A stretch of 64,000 bases of DNA, from positions 3,720,001-3,784,000 of the forward strand of contig NZ_CP119758.1 in the NCBI RefSeq assembly GCF_029323795.1. Direction: 5' to 3'. Made by a program: the position numbers and the translations under genes. A model generated the notes under the pieces. That model was not told where the DNA came from. It saw only the letters and a list, made by a program, of their open reading frames with translations, and made no database searches. Shown one piece after another: positions 9,420-17,147 of the stretch (position 1 is its first letter; every line of letters begins with the position of its first letter). This stretch comes from Zobellia alginiliquefaciens (GTDB lineage Bacteria; Bacteroidota; Bacteroidia; Flavobacteriales; Flavobacteriaceae).

Positions 9420-10277
9420 ATGAGTAATACTATATCTTTTGGGGTAAGTACTTGGTTATGGCAATCACCCTTTACCTCAGGTTCTATTTCCCTGTTTCCA
9501 AAGATAAAAGAAATGGGTTTTGATACGGTCGAAATACCAGTGGAAGACCCTGCAAGGATAGATGGTAAGCTAGTTAGAAAAGCTTTGGACGATAATGGCC
9601 TTTGTGCTACTGTCTGCGGTGCGTTCGGTCCAACAAAAGATTTTACTGCAGACGATGCCGCTTTGCATAGCAACAGTTTCAATTATATAGCCGATTGTTT
9701 TGAGCTGTGTGCAGTTTTAGGGACCAATTTTTTTGCAGGGCCGATGTATTCGGCGGTGGGGAAAGCACGCATGGTTTCTGAAGAACAGCGCAAAATAGAA
9801 TGGAACCGTGCAGTAACCAATTTAGGTAAGGTGTGCAAAATGGCGGGGGATTATGGTCTATCCATTGCTTTGGAACCCTTAAATCGTTTTGAGTCGGATT
9901 TGGTCAATACGGCAAAAGATGTAATGCGGTTGGTCAATGATATTAATCAATCAAATGCAAAGGTTTTACTTGATGGGTTTCACATGACTATTGAGGAGCA
10001 GAATATTAGGGAAGCCATTAACTTAGTAGGAGATAAATTAATTCACGTACAGGTATCGGAAAATCATCGGGGCATTCCCGGAACGGGACTTACAGCGTGG
10101 GGCGATTTTAAGAAGGGCCTTGATGACATAAATTATAAAGGGGCACTGGTGATTGAAAGCTTTACGCCGGAAATTAAGGAACTGGCAGGTGCCGTTTGTA
10201 TCTGGAAAAATTTGGCAGATAGCCAAGACCAGTTTGCTGTTAAAGGCATCGATTTTTTGAAGAAAACATTCGCATAA
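9420..10277 (+). CDS. D-tagatose 3-epimerase-like TIM-barrel sugar isomerase/epimerase
   Basis: 285 residues of the xylose isomerase-like TIM-barrel family, with no signal peptide, so cytosolic. The metal ligands are visible: E152 (LEPLNRFE), D185 (LLDGFHM), H209 (HVQVSENHRG) and E246 (VIESF), closely matching the Glu152/Asp185/His211/Glu246 set of D-psicose 3-epimerase. Relatives either epimerise ketoses at C3 or, in oxidative deglycosylation pathways, split 3-keto-glycosides by elimination. It lies 20 bases after the ThuA fusion gene and 12 before the Gfo/Idh gene, which favours the second kind of role, but the sequence cannot decide between them. Confidence 0.85.
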   Translation: MSNTISFGVSTWLWQSPFTSGSISLFPKIKEMGFDTVEIPVEDPARIDGKLVRKALDDNGLCATVCGAFGPTKDFTADDAALHSNSFNYIADCFELCAVLGTNFFAGPMYSAVGKARMVSEEQRKIEWNRAVTNLGKVCKMAGDYGLSIALEPLNRFESDLVNTAKDVMRLVNDINQSNAKVLLDGFHMTIEEQNIREAINLVGDKLIHVQVSENHRGIPGTGLTAWGDFKKGLDDINYKGALVIESFTPEIKELAGAVCIWKNLADSQDQFAVKGIDFLKKTFA

Positions 10278-10289
10278 TAAAAGAGAACT

Positions 10290-11420
10290 ATGAGTAGAGA
10301 AAAATTAAATATAGCCATTGTCGGGCTTGGTTTTGGAGCTGAGTTCATTCCTATTTATAAAAAGCATCCGTATGCAAATTTGGTAGCGGTATGTCAGCGT
10401 AACGAAGAAAAGTTAATTCAGCTTGCAGATACTTTTGGAATTGAAAAACGCTTTACTTCGTATGAAGAACTACTGAAGGACCCGGATATAGATGCGGTTC
10501 ATATCAACACACCCATACCTGATCACGGCAGGCAATCTATTCAGGCTTTAAAAGCGGGTAAACATGTGGCATGTACTGTACCTATGGCTACAACTTTAGA
10601 GGAGTGTGAGCAAATAGTTCGTTTAACGGAAGAAAGCGGTCTAACTTATATGATGATGGAAACCGTGGTATATGCCAGGGAGTTTTTATTCATGAAAGAA
10701 TTATATGAAAGTGGTAAACTAGGTAAAATTCAATTTCTAAAAGCTAGTCACCAGCAAGATATGGATGGTTGGCCCAACTACTGGCCGGGGCTTCCGCCTA
10801 TGCACTACGCTACTCACTGCGTTGGTCCTGTTTTAGCCTTAAATAGGGCCGAGGCAGAATATGTGTCCTGTTTTGGTTCTGGTACTATTCGTGAGGATTT
10901 GATACCCCATTACAGCTCACCTTTTGCCGTGGAAACCACTCATATCAAATTTAGAAACTCGGATTTGAGTGCTCAGGTATACCGTTCACTTTTTGATGTA
11001 GCACGTCAGTACAGGGAAAGTTTTGAAGTGTACGGTTCTAAAAAATCCGTAGAATGGCCACTTATTGAAGGTGAACCCCTAGTAGTGCACACCGCAAAAA
11101 AACCGGAACCGGAAATTCCTGAGGAGATAGAAAGTCCTGATTTCGCAAAATTGTTACCAAAAGAAATTCAGCATTTCACCACCCAAGGGGTTTATGATTC
11201 CGAAGAACATCAACACCTTAGTTTTACACAAGGAGCGGGCCATGGAGGCTCACATCCACATTTGGTGCATGAATTTGTAAATGCCCTAATAGAGAAAATA
11301 GCACCCTACCCAAATGCAAGGCAATCGGCAAATATTACTTGTGTTGGTATTTTGGCACATGAATCGGCATTAAAAGGAGGTGAGCTTATAAAACTACCGG
11401 ATTTCACTCTTGAAAATTAA
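10290..11420 (+). CDS. Gfo/Idh/MocA-family oxidoreductase with atypical active-site motif
   Basis: 376 residues with an N-terminal Rossmann fold (IAIVGLGFGAEFIP) and the C-terminal alpha/beta domain of the family. No export signal, so cytosolic. The usual GKHVxxEKP loop reads GKHVACTVPMA, so the conserved catalytic lysine is replaced by valine. The second motif contains HYATHC, which may supply other acid/base or metal-binding groups. Typical members oxidise or reduce sugars at C2 or C3 with NAD(P). It ends the operon and a hairpin terminator follows. With the epimerase-like and ThuA proteins it suggests keto-sugar chemistry. The family call is secure; the reaction is not. Confidence 0.88.
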   Translation: MSREKLNIAIVGLGFGAEFIPIYKKHPYANLVAVCQRNEEKLIQLADTFGIEKRFTSYEELLKDPDIDAVHINTPIPDHGRQSIQALKAGKHVACTVPMATTLEECEQIVRLTEESGLTYMMMETVVYAREFLFMKELYESGKLGKIQFLKASHQQDMDGWPNYWPGLPPMHYATHCVGPVLALNRAEAEYVSCFGSGTIREDLIPHYSSPFAVETTHIKFRNSDLSAQVYRSLFDVARQYRESFEVYGSKKSVEWPLIEGEPLVVHTAKKPEPEIPEEIESPDFAKLLPKEIQHFTTQGVYDSEEHQHLSFTQGAGHGGSHPHLVHEFVNALIEKIAPYPNARQSANITCVGILAHESALKGGELIKLPDFTLEN

Positions 11421-11447
11421 ATAGTATATAAGTACCAATAAAATTAG

Positions 11448-11485
11448 AAGTTGAGGTTGATAACATTTTTAAATCTCAACTTTTT
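11448..11485 (+). terminator. Rho-independent terminator of the ThuA-epimerase-Gfo/Idh operon
   Basis: An 11-bp stem (11448-11458 with 11472-11482, one G-T pair) with a 13-base loop, running into five T residues at 11481-11485. It lies 28 bases after the Gfo/Idh stop. Confidence 0.8.
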
Positions 11486-11537
11486 CTGTTTTATGTTCTC
11501 GGAGTTCTAGCGTGTAAACTGTAAGAATCTCAAATAT

Positions 11538-11570
11538 TTTGTTTGAAGTCCACTTTAAATATGATCTTTG
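11538..11570 (+). promoter_or_regulatory. Candidate Bacteroidota promoter for the NtrB/NtrC pair
   Basis: TTTG at 11538-11541 lies 21 bases before GATCTTTG (11563-11570), a one-mismatch form of the TAnnTTTG -7 box. Transcription would start some 15 bases before the kinase start codon. A perfect TATTTTTG at 11581-11588 also exists but is too close to the start codon to be the obvious choice. Confidence 0.4.
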
Positions 11571-11591
11571 TAATAAGAACTATTTTTGTGT

Positions 11592-12680
11592 ATGACTACT
11601 GTTAAAGACAAATTAAAAGAGCGTATAAAGGAGTTGACCTGTCTTTATGAGGTAACTTCAATAATAGCAAACTCCGACTTTGATCAGATAGAAACATCTT
11701 TGGAGGCTATAGTGTATTGCTTAAAAAATGCATGGCAATTTGATGAGGTAACGCAGGTACATCTCAGTTTGGGTGATTATACGATCCAAACCGAAGGTTT
11801 TCGTGATTCCATGACCATGATGGATTCCAACATAAAAGTCTTCAATAAGATCAGCGGAATTATAAAAGTAGGATACCCAGAGGACAGATATTTTTATGCG
11901 GATTTCCTTGAGGAGGAAAAAGACCTTTTGAATAATGTTACCATCGCTATTGGAAACTTGCTAGAAAGAAAACAAATTAGGGAAAGTGAAGCCAAAGTGA
12001 AACGGCAGATGGAACGAACGGACAGGCTTCATATTTTAGGGGAAATTACCGCCGGTATTGCGCACGAGCTCAATACACCCTTGGCTAATATTTTAGGTTT
12101 TACGGAACTACTAAAAGAAAGAATAGATGACTCAGGAGCCGTTCGTGATCTGGATAAAATTGTTGAGAACACTATATTTAGTCGTGAGATCGTAAAAAAA
12201 CTGATGTTCTTTGCGTGTGAGATGCCCCAGGAAATGCAGCCGGTAGAGCTTAATAAAATGATAGAGAGTACGTTAAAATTACTGACGCCTTCTTTACGGA
12301 CCAAAAATATTAAGCTTACTAAAAAGTTTGGATCAGATGATATACGGTTGCGTGCCGATAAAGTTCAGTTTACACAGGTGCTTTTCAATTTGGTTATGAA
12401 TGCCATTTACTATTCTCCGGTAAAGGGCACGGTTGGAGTGTCTGTCGTTGAAAAGGGAAAGAAAATTCAAATTTGCATTTCAGATGAAGGCGAAGGAATT
12501 GATCCAAAGATAGAAGATAAAGTTTTCGAGCCCTTTTTTACCACCAAACCTTTGGGGGAAGGCTCTGGCTTGGGTTTGAGTGTTGTTCACGGTATAATTA
12601 GCAGCCACAAGGGTACAATTCAACATAGGCCAAACAAACCAAAGGGAACGGTTTTCGTTCTAGATTTTCCTAAATTGTAA
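11592..12680 (+). CDS. NtrB-type sensor histidine kinase
   Basis: 362 residues from the ATG at 11592 (an in-frame TTG lies 6 bases earlier). There is no membrane segment. The N-terminal ~125 residues look GAF-like, followed by a helical linker, the HisKA dimerisation helix with H158 (GIAHELNTPL), and an ATPase domain with NLVMNAIYYS, DEGEGID, FEPFFTTK and GSGLGLSVVHG. The core resembles NtrB-class kinases that partner sigma-54 activators. The response regulator starts 3 bases after its stop, so the pair is co-translated. The signal sensed by the GAF-like domain is unknown. Confidence 0.9.
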   Translation: MTTVKDKLKERIKELTCLYEVTSIIANSDFDQIETSLEAIVYCLKNAWQFDEVTQVHLSLGDYTIQTEGFRDSMTMMDSNIKVFNKISGIIKVGYPEDRYFYADFLEEEKDLLNNVTIAIGNLLERKQIRESEAKVKRQMERTDRLHILGEITAGIAHELNTPLANILGFTELLKERIDDSGAVRDLDKIVENTIFSREIVKKLMFFACEMPQEMQPVELNKMIESTLKLLTPSLRTKNIKLTKKFGSDDIRLRADKVQFTQVLFNLVMNAIYYSPVKGTVGVSVVEKGKKIQICISDEGEGIDPKIEDKVFEPFFTTKPLGEGSGLGLSVVHGIISSHKGTIQHRPNKPKGTVFVLDFPKL

Positions 12681-12682
12681 GT

Positions 12683-14005
12683 ATGCTTAAAAGAGAGAAT
12701 ATTTTACTGGTAGATGATGATATTAATATTTTGGAGCTTTTACAGCGTCATCTTCAATCAATGAATTACCATACGTACAAGGCTGTTTCGGTAAAAGAAG
12801 CGTTGTATATATTGAAAGATACTTTTATTGATTTGTTGATAACGGACATTCAAATGCCCGAGGTAGATGGCTTACAATTGTTAAAATTCTCGGATGAGCA
12901 TTATCCTGAAATCCCAAAACTGGTTATTACCGGTTACCCATCTGTTGATGGGGCCTTAGAAGTAATTAAATCTGGCGCAATAGACTATTTAACCAAACCT
13001 TTTACAAAAGAAGAGCTTAGACTGGCGGTTGAAAAAGCTTTTGCGCATGGCGAGAGCCGCAAAAACATACGGCCTAAAAAAGCTAATGGGAATAGGGCCG
13101 TTCATAGTGAAATGATAGGGGAGTCTGCAGCTTTTCAAGAGATAACGGATGTAATAGAAAGAGTAAAGGATAATAAGGCCACCGTATTGATACAAGGTGA
13201 AAGCGGAACAGGAAAGGAACTTGTGGCGCGTGCCATACATTATTCAGGAAAGTTTTCTCGAGCACCTTTTGTAGCGGTTAATTGCGGGGCGATTCCAGAA
13301 AATTTGCTCGAATCCGAGCTGTTCGGTTATGTAAAAGGAGCATTTACGGGAGCGAACGATAACCGTTCCGGTTTCTTTCAGGCAGCGGAAGGTGGTACAC
13401 TTTTCTTAGATGAGATAGGAACCGCACCGCTAACCGTGCAGACAAAGTTATTGCGTGCTTTACAGGAAAAGGAAATCACCAAAGTGGGTTCCAGAAAAAA
13501 CGAAAAGATAGATATACGTATTATTGCCGCCACAAATGCAGACCTACAGAACGATATTCAAGAAAAGAGGTTTAGAGAAGACCTCTATTATAGGCTTACG
13601 GTAGTAGAAATTAATGTGCCTCCACTAAGAAATCGTAAAAGCGATATCCCGTTATTGGTAGATAAATTTTTGTTGAAATACGGTGTAGAGTACAAAGACC
13701 GATTGTTAAAGATATCTCCCGATGCTTTAGAGATATTAAAAAGATACAACTGGCCAGGTAATATTAGGGAGTTGGAGAATGTAGTACAGCGGGCCGTAAT
13801 CATGTGTGACGGTGCCATTGGAGTTAAAGACCTTCCCGAGGCATTAAAATACCAAATAGATTTCCCGGAAGAAAACTATAAACCACTACGGGAAATGGAA
13901 AAAGAATATGTTCAGCGTGTACTTCTCCATACTCAGGGTAACAAGACAAAAGCGGCAGAAATTCTTCAAATAGACCGTAAAACTTTACGTGAAAAAATTA
14001 AATAA
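12683..14005 (+). CDS. NtrC-type sigma-54-dependent response regulator
   Basis: 440 residues. Receiver domain (about 5-118) with D11-D13, phospho-acceptor D55 (LLITDIQMP) and K105 (LTKPF). AAA+ activator domain (about 143-375) with Walker A GESGTGKE, the sigma-54 contact loop GAFTGA (219-224), and Walker B LFLDEIG near 241-246. The C-terminal Fis-type helix-turn-helix is NKTKAAEILQIDRKTLREKIK, minus its usual last few residues. An intact GAFTGA means it should open sigma-54 promoters. I found no convincing -24/-12 site nearby, so its targets are probably elsewhere, although the nitrogen gene gdhA downstream makes nitrogen control attractive. Confidence 0.94.
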   Translation: MLKRENILLVDDDINILELLQRHLQSMNYHTYKAVSVKEALYILKDTFIDLLITDIQMPEVDGLQLLKFSDEHYPEIPKLVITGYPSVDGALEVIKSGAIDYLTKPFTKEELRLAVEKAFAHGESRKNIRPKKANGNRAVHSEMIGESAAFQEITDVIERVKDNKATVLIQGESGTGKELVARAIHYSGKFSRAPFVAVNCGAIPENLLESELFGYVKGAFTGANDNRSGFFQAAEGGTLFLDEIGTAPLTVQTKLLRALQEKEITKVGSRKNEKIDIRIIAATNADLQNDIQEKRFREDLYYRLTVVEINVPPLRNRKSDIPLLVDKFLLKYGVEYKDRLLKISPDALEILKRYNWPGNIRELENVVQRAVIMCDGAIGVKDLPEALKYQIDFPEENYKPLREMEKEYVQRVLLHTQGNKTKAAEILQIDRKTLREKIK

Positions 14006-14011
14006 CTACAC

Positions 14012-14043
14012 GGGAGAATTTACCCAATCGGGTAAATTCTCCC
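14012..14043 (+). terminator. Perfect 14-bp hairpin after the ntrC-type gene
   Basis: GGGAGAATTTACCC (14012-14025) pairs exactly with 14030-14043 around a 4-base AATC loop, 7 bases after the stop. It has no long T-tract, only short T-runs downstream, so it may terminate weakly or protect the 3' end. Confidence 0.7.
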
Positions 14044-14151
14044 CACTACATTTTCTGTCTTGTAAAATTTAATTTATTTTTTAGTTCTGATAATCAGGTT
14101 GTTGTGTGCGTCTAGGTTTTTGTTCTTCCAATAGGCATACCATTTGCTTTT

Positions 14152-14163
14152 GATGACGTCATC
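14152..14163. promoter_or_regulatory. Perfect 12-bp palindrome upstream of the first rnk-like gene
   Basis: GATGACGTCATC lies 34 bases before the ATG of the first Rnk-like gene, in a 191-base gap with no other gene. Its position between promoter and start fits a dimer-binding operator. No second copy was noticed near the second rnk-like gene. Confidence 0.35.
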
Positions 14164-14196
14164 CGTAATAGGTGGCTAAATTGAAAAGTAAACGAG

Positions 14197-14607
14197 ATGA
14201 AGTATGGTAGTCTGGTTATAGAAAAGAATGATTATACGGTACTGAAAAAGTACCTAAATTCTAATTTGTACCTAGTAGACTATATACATCAAGACGCACT
14301 TGAAACCTTAGATAAAAATTTAAAGAGCGCATTGGTTTTAAGTTCTGAAGATATGCCAAATGATATCGTTAGAATTGAGTCTACGGTAACGATGTCCAGC
14401 ATATCCAATGTTGACTATACTTTTCAACTGGTTTTATTACAAGATGAAGATTCTCCGAATCAAAAAATATCGGTTACAAGTACCATGGGTGCTTCTGTAA
14501 TTGGTCGCTCAGAAGATGATATTATTAATTATGGGCCTCCCGCAGATCGTATTTCTTTAAGAATAAGAAAGGTAGGCGGAGTAGAAGCGGAGGGAGTAGA
14601 AGTGTAA
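14197..14607 (+). CDS. Rnk-like GreA/GreB C-terminal-fold protein, copy 1
   Basis: 136 residues. It has a short helical N-terminal part and a C-terminal half of the GreA/GreB type (KISVTSTMGASVIGRSEDDIINYGPP). It lacks the long coiled coil of true Gre factors, as in Rnk, which binds RNA polymerase without cleaving RNA. It is clearly paralogous to the 138-residue protein at 16635: both begin MKYG-LVIEK and share DMPxDxxR plus the MGAxVIG turn. It is the first gene of a cluster around glutamate dehydrogenase. A role in tuning transcription is inferred from the family. Confidence 0.8.
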   Translation: MKYGSLVIEKNDYTVLKKYLNSNLYLVDYIHQDALETLDKNLKSALVLSSEDMPNDIVRIESTVTMSSISNVDYTFQLVLLQDEDSPNQKISVTSTMGASVIGRSEDDIINYGPPADRISLRIRKVGGVEAEGVEV

Positions 14608-14638
14608 AAAGTAATATGTTTAATTTAAAATAGAATCG

Positions 14639-15004
14639 ATGATGAAGAAATTTGTATTAGCCTTAATGCTTTCAGGAAGTTTTTTATATGCTCAAGATGA
14701 AACTAAGATCAACGCGAATAACGTGAAAGTAGGAGATGTCCTAGAGATAGGTGCACCCGTAACCACGAATTATAAACATATAAAATTTCCAAGAGCCAAT
14801 TTTATTATAAAAAGAGGTGGTTTGGCAAATTACAAAGCTTTGCAAGGCAATAATGTAGTTGTAACCTCTGTAGAAAACAAGAAAAACGGTTCTACCGAGA
14901 TAAAAATAAAGCGTAAGGATGGTAACCGGTTTTTTAGAACCCACACCGTTGTTGCTGCAGATATAAGCAATGCACTGGCTTCAGGTGAGTTGCTAATGAA
15001 TTAG
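14639..15004 (+). CDS. Small exported protein of unknown function
   Basis: 121 residues. A clear signal peptide (MMKKFVLALMLSGSFLYAQ) is followed by a ~100-residue mature part rich in Lys and beta-strand-like stretches (VKVGDVLEIG, NNVVVTSVEN, STEIKIKRKDG). I do not recognise a family. The VGDVLEIG and VVVTSV segments suggest a small beta-barrel. It has no cysteines and no lipobox, so it is probably free in the periplasm or secreted. It follows the first rnk-like gene by 31 bases and is closed by a strong hairpin. A second ATG directly after the first leaves the start uncertain by one codon. Confidence 0.7.
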   Translation: MMKKFVLALMLSGSFLYAQDETKINANNVKVGDVLEIGAPVTTNYKHIKFPRANFIIKRGGLANYKALQGNNVVVTSVENKKNGSTEIKIKRKDGNRFFRTHTVVAADISNALASGELLMN

Positions 15005-15024
15005 TTTGATAGTTGGTTATTTAT

Positions 15025-15086
15025 ATCTACCCGATTGTCCGCACCTGAGTTTTTTGTTGAATTCTCAGGAATATCGGGTAGATTTT
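15025..15086 (+). terminator. Nested hairpin terminator
   Basis: An outer 11-bp perfect stem ATCTACCCGAT (15025-15035) with ATCGGGTAGAT (15073-15083) encloses a second hairpin CCTGAG/CTCAGG (15044-15049 with 15064-15069). A T-rich run follows the outer stem. It separates the small exported protein from the next gene. Confidence 0.7.
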
Positions 15087-15113
15087 AATTTATAGTTTCT
15101 AACAAATCATAAA

Positions 15114-15320
15114 ATGAATGGGTACAAAAGAAGTATTTGCAGTACCTGTAGGTACGTTACGCATTGTGTGATTACAACCAACAAAAACACTATTAACTCC
15201 TGTAGTGAATACGTTCATCTATTTGAAGATGAACCAATGATAAACGCAATTTTGGTACAAAAGAAACAAGTACCAAAACGCGTAATTCAAAAACGAAGAC
15301 CTAAAAAGGTCTTATTTTAA
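15114..15320 (+). CDS. Small cysteine-rich basic protein, unknown
   Basis: 68 residues. Four cysteines lie in the first half (CSTCRYVTHC, then a Cys in NSCSEYVH), spaced like a small zinc-binding knuckle, and the C-terminus is very basic (KRVIQKRRPKKVLF). There is no signal peptide. It sits 10 bases upstream of glutamate dehydrogenase in the same direction, which supports a real gene. A zinc- or nucleic-acid-binding role is only suggested by composition, and no named family is recognised. Confidence 0.6.
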   Translation: MNGYKRSICSTCRYVTHCVITTNKNTINSCSEYVHLFEDEPMINAILVQKKQVPKRVIQKRRPKKVLF

Positions 15321-15330
15321 GTGTAAATCT

Positions 15331-16623
15331 ATGATTGTAAAAACTCCTGAGCAGAAAACGGCTGTAAAGCAAGGCATGCTCTCCAACGTCATGCGACAAT
15401 TTGATAATGCCGCGGACATCATTGGTTTAAACTCTAATATCAGAAAGATATTAGAAGTCACCAATAATGAATTGGTCGTTCATTTTCCTGTGAGGATGGA
15501 TGATGGCAAAGTTGAAATATTTACGGGCTATAGAGTACAGCATAACAATTCTTTGGGCCCCTATAAAGGTGGTTTGCGTTATCACCCAACGGTAGATATA
15601 GATGCGGCTAGGGCTTTGGCCATGTGGATGACTTGGAAAACTTCTTTGGCAGGTTTGCCTTATGGCGGTGCTAAAGGAGGTATTCAGTTAGACCCAACAA
15701 AATATTCAAACGAGGAATTGCAGCGTATTACCAGAAGGTTTACCTATGCATTGGGCGACAATATTGGTCCTGAGTTGGATATTCCCGCTCCGGATGTAAA
15801 TACCAACCCGCAGACTATGGCTTGGATTTTGGATACGTATATGTCTACAAAATCTCCGGCAGAAAGGTCAACTAACATGCATGTGGTAACCGGAAAACCT
15901 ATTGGCGCCGGTGGCTCACAAGGTCGTGATAGGGCAACGGGCTACGGTGTTTTTCTGAATATTAAATTTTGGGCAGAACACAAGAATATAGAGTTAAAGG
16001 ATAAACGCTTTATTGTCCAAGGTTTTGGTAATGTGGGCTTTTGGGCAGCTTACTTTCTTGAGAAAGAAGGGGCCTCAATGGTTGCCGTTCAAGATGCTTA
16101 CGGTAGTATCATAAATGAAGAAGGTATTTCCGTAGATGATCTATTGGCGTATACTAAGGCTAATAAAGGCAGTATCATGGGCTTTTCCGGAGCGGAAACC
16201 TTAGAGAATGCGGATTTTTTCGGTTTGGATTGTGATATATGTATTCCTGCAGCCTTGGGTAACGTAATTACTGCGACTAATGCTTCAAAAATAAAAGCAT
16301 ATTTAATTGCAGAAGGTGCAAATGGACCAACAGATGTTGAAGCGGAAGAAATTTTGTTAAAACGAGGCGTTACCATCTTACCGGATATTCTTTGCAATTC
16401 CGGAGGGGTAATAGGAAGTTATTTTGAATGGCTTCAGAACCGTAACGGTGAGATTTGGCAGTTAAATGAAGTTTTGGAAAAACTGGAAAAAAAGCTTAGG
16501 GAATCGTTCACTAAGGTAGTGGAAACTTCGGTTAAAAGAGAGATTGATATGAGAACCGCCGCGTTTATCATTGCAATTGAAAGACTTGAAGAAACGTATG
16601 TACAAAGAGGAATTTTTCCATAA
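15331..16623 (+). CDS. gdhA: Glutamate dehydrogenase (Glu/Leu/Phe/Val family)
   Basis: 430 residues, the normal length for the hexameric enzyme. It interconverts 2-oxoglutarate plus ammonium and L-glutamate in the cytosol. The substrate motif GPYKGGLRYHP and the catalytic-lysine loop LPYGGAKGGI are present, as is the dinucleotide-binding GFGNVG turn and the NAEGANGP-type segment (AEGANGPTD). NAD versus NADP preference cannot be read with confidence. An Rnk-like gene follows 11 bases after its stop and a small Cys-rich gene precedes it, so they probably share a transcript. The NtrB/NtrC pair upstream would fit nitrogen-responsive expression. Confidence 0.96.
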   Translation: MIVKTPEQKTAVKQGMLSNVMRQFDNAADIIGLNSNIRKILEVTNNELVVHFPVRMDDGKVEIFTGYRVQHNNSLGPYKGGLRYHPTVDIDAARALAMWMTWKTSLAGLPYGGAKGGIQLDPTKYSNEELQRITRRFTYALGDNIGPELDIPAPDVNTNPQTMAWILDTYMSTKSPAERSTNMHVVTGKPIGAGGSQGRDRATGYGVFLNIKFWAEHKNIELKDKRFIVQGFGNVGFWAAYFLEKEGASMVAVQDAYGSIINEEGISVDDLLAYTKANKGSIMGFSGAETLENADFFGLDCDICIPAALGNVITATNASKIKAYLIAEGANGPTDVEAEEILLKRGVTILPDILCNSGGVIGSYFEWLQNRNGEIWQLNEVLEKLEKKLRESFTKVVETSVKREIDMRTAAFIIAIERLEETYVQRGIFP

Positions 16624-16634
16624 ATACTAGTAAA

Positions 16635-17051
16635 ATGAAATACGGTGGCTTGGTTATAGAAAAGAAAGAATATGTGTTGTTGAAGAGATTCATGAACCTT
16701 TCAGGCTATTATAAGGATAAAACTTTACGTAAATCAGTAGAGAAATTGGTGGGTGAGTTGGAATCGGCTCAAATACACGATGAGGCGGATATGCCCGAAG
16801 ATGTAATCCGGTTCAATTCTACTATTACTATTACCTCCGAAAATGGGTGGACAAAGAAGTTTAAACTGGTACTTCCCACGGAAAGCGATGTATACAATAG
16901 TAAAATATCCATCTTAACTCCAATGGGAGCTGCTGTAATTGGTTATGCTCAAGGCGATTCTTTAATATGGGATTTCCCTGCGGGAGAGCAACGTATGCGC
17001 ATAGAACTTGTAGAACAAGAACATAAGTATATAGATATAGATAGTATCTAA
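16635..17051 (+). CDS. Rnk-like GreA/GreB C-terminal-fold protein, copy 2
   Basis: 138 residues, paralogue of the protein at 14197. The N-terminal ~45 residues are helical (KSVEKLVGELESAQ), then DMPEDVIRFNSTI, and the Gre C-terminal fold with SKISILTPMGAAVIGYAQGDSLIWDFP. The GDSLIWDFP ending is closer to classical Rnk and GreA than copy 1. It starts 11 bases after the glutamate dehydrogenase stop, so it is almost certainly co-transcribed. It probably contacts RNA polymerase, but a link to nitrogen metabolism rests only on position. Confidence 0.82.
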   Translation: MKYGGLVIEKKEYVLLKRFMNLSGYYKDKTLRKSVEKLVGELESAQIHDEADMPEDVIRFNSTITITSENGWTKKFKLVLPTESDVYNSKISILTPMGAAVIGYAQGDSLIWDFPAGEQRMRIELVEQEHKYIDIDSI

Positions 17052-17058
17052 TTTTAGA

Positions 17059-17147
17059 AGATAGCTAATCGGAGCTCTCTTATTGGCACTGTAAATTCAT
17101 GGCAATTTTTTTACTCTTTTGAAGTCCAATAGGGGAGCAAGCTATCT
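17059..17147. terminator. Long imperfect stem between convergent genes, likely bidirectional terminator
   Basis: AGATAGCT (17059-17066) pairs with AGCTATCT (17140-17147). Inside it GCTCTCTTATTGG (17074-17086) pairs with CCAATAGGGGAGC (17126-17138) with two G-T pairs. The loop contains a run of seven T. The structure lies between the rnk-like gene and the convergent lactonase gene and overlaps the latter's stop. Confidence 0.5.

Noticed and set aside
9392-9682. Minus-strand open frame over the start of the TIM-barrel gene
   Set aside because: It is antisense to a well-supported gene with clear metal-binding residues and has no domain of its own.
17083-17100. TTGGCAC element resembling a sigma-54 -24 box
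   Set aside because: The required TTGC -12 element at the right spacing is missing and it lies between convergent genes with nothing downstream to transcribe.
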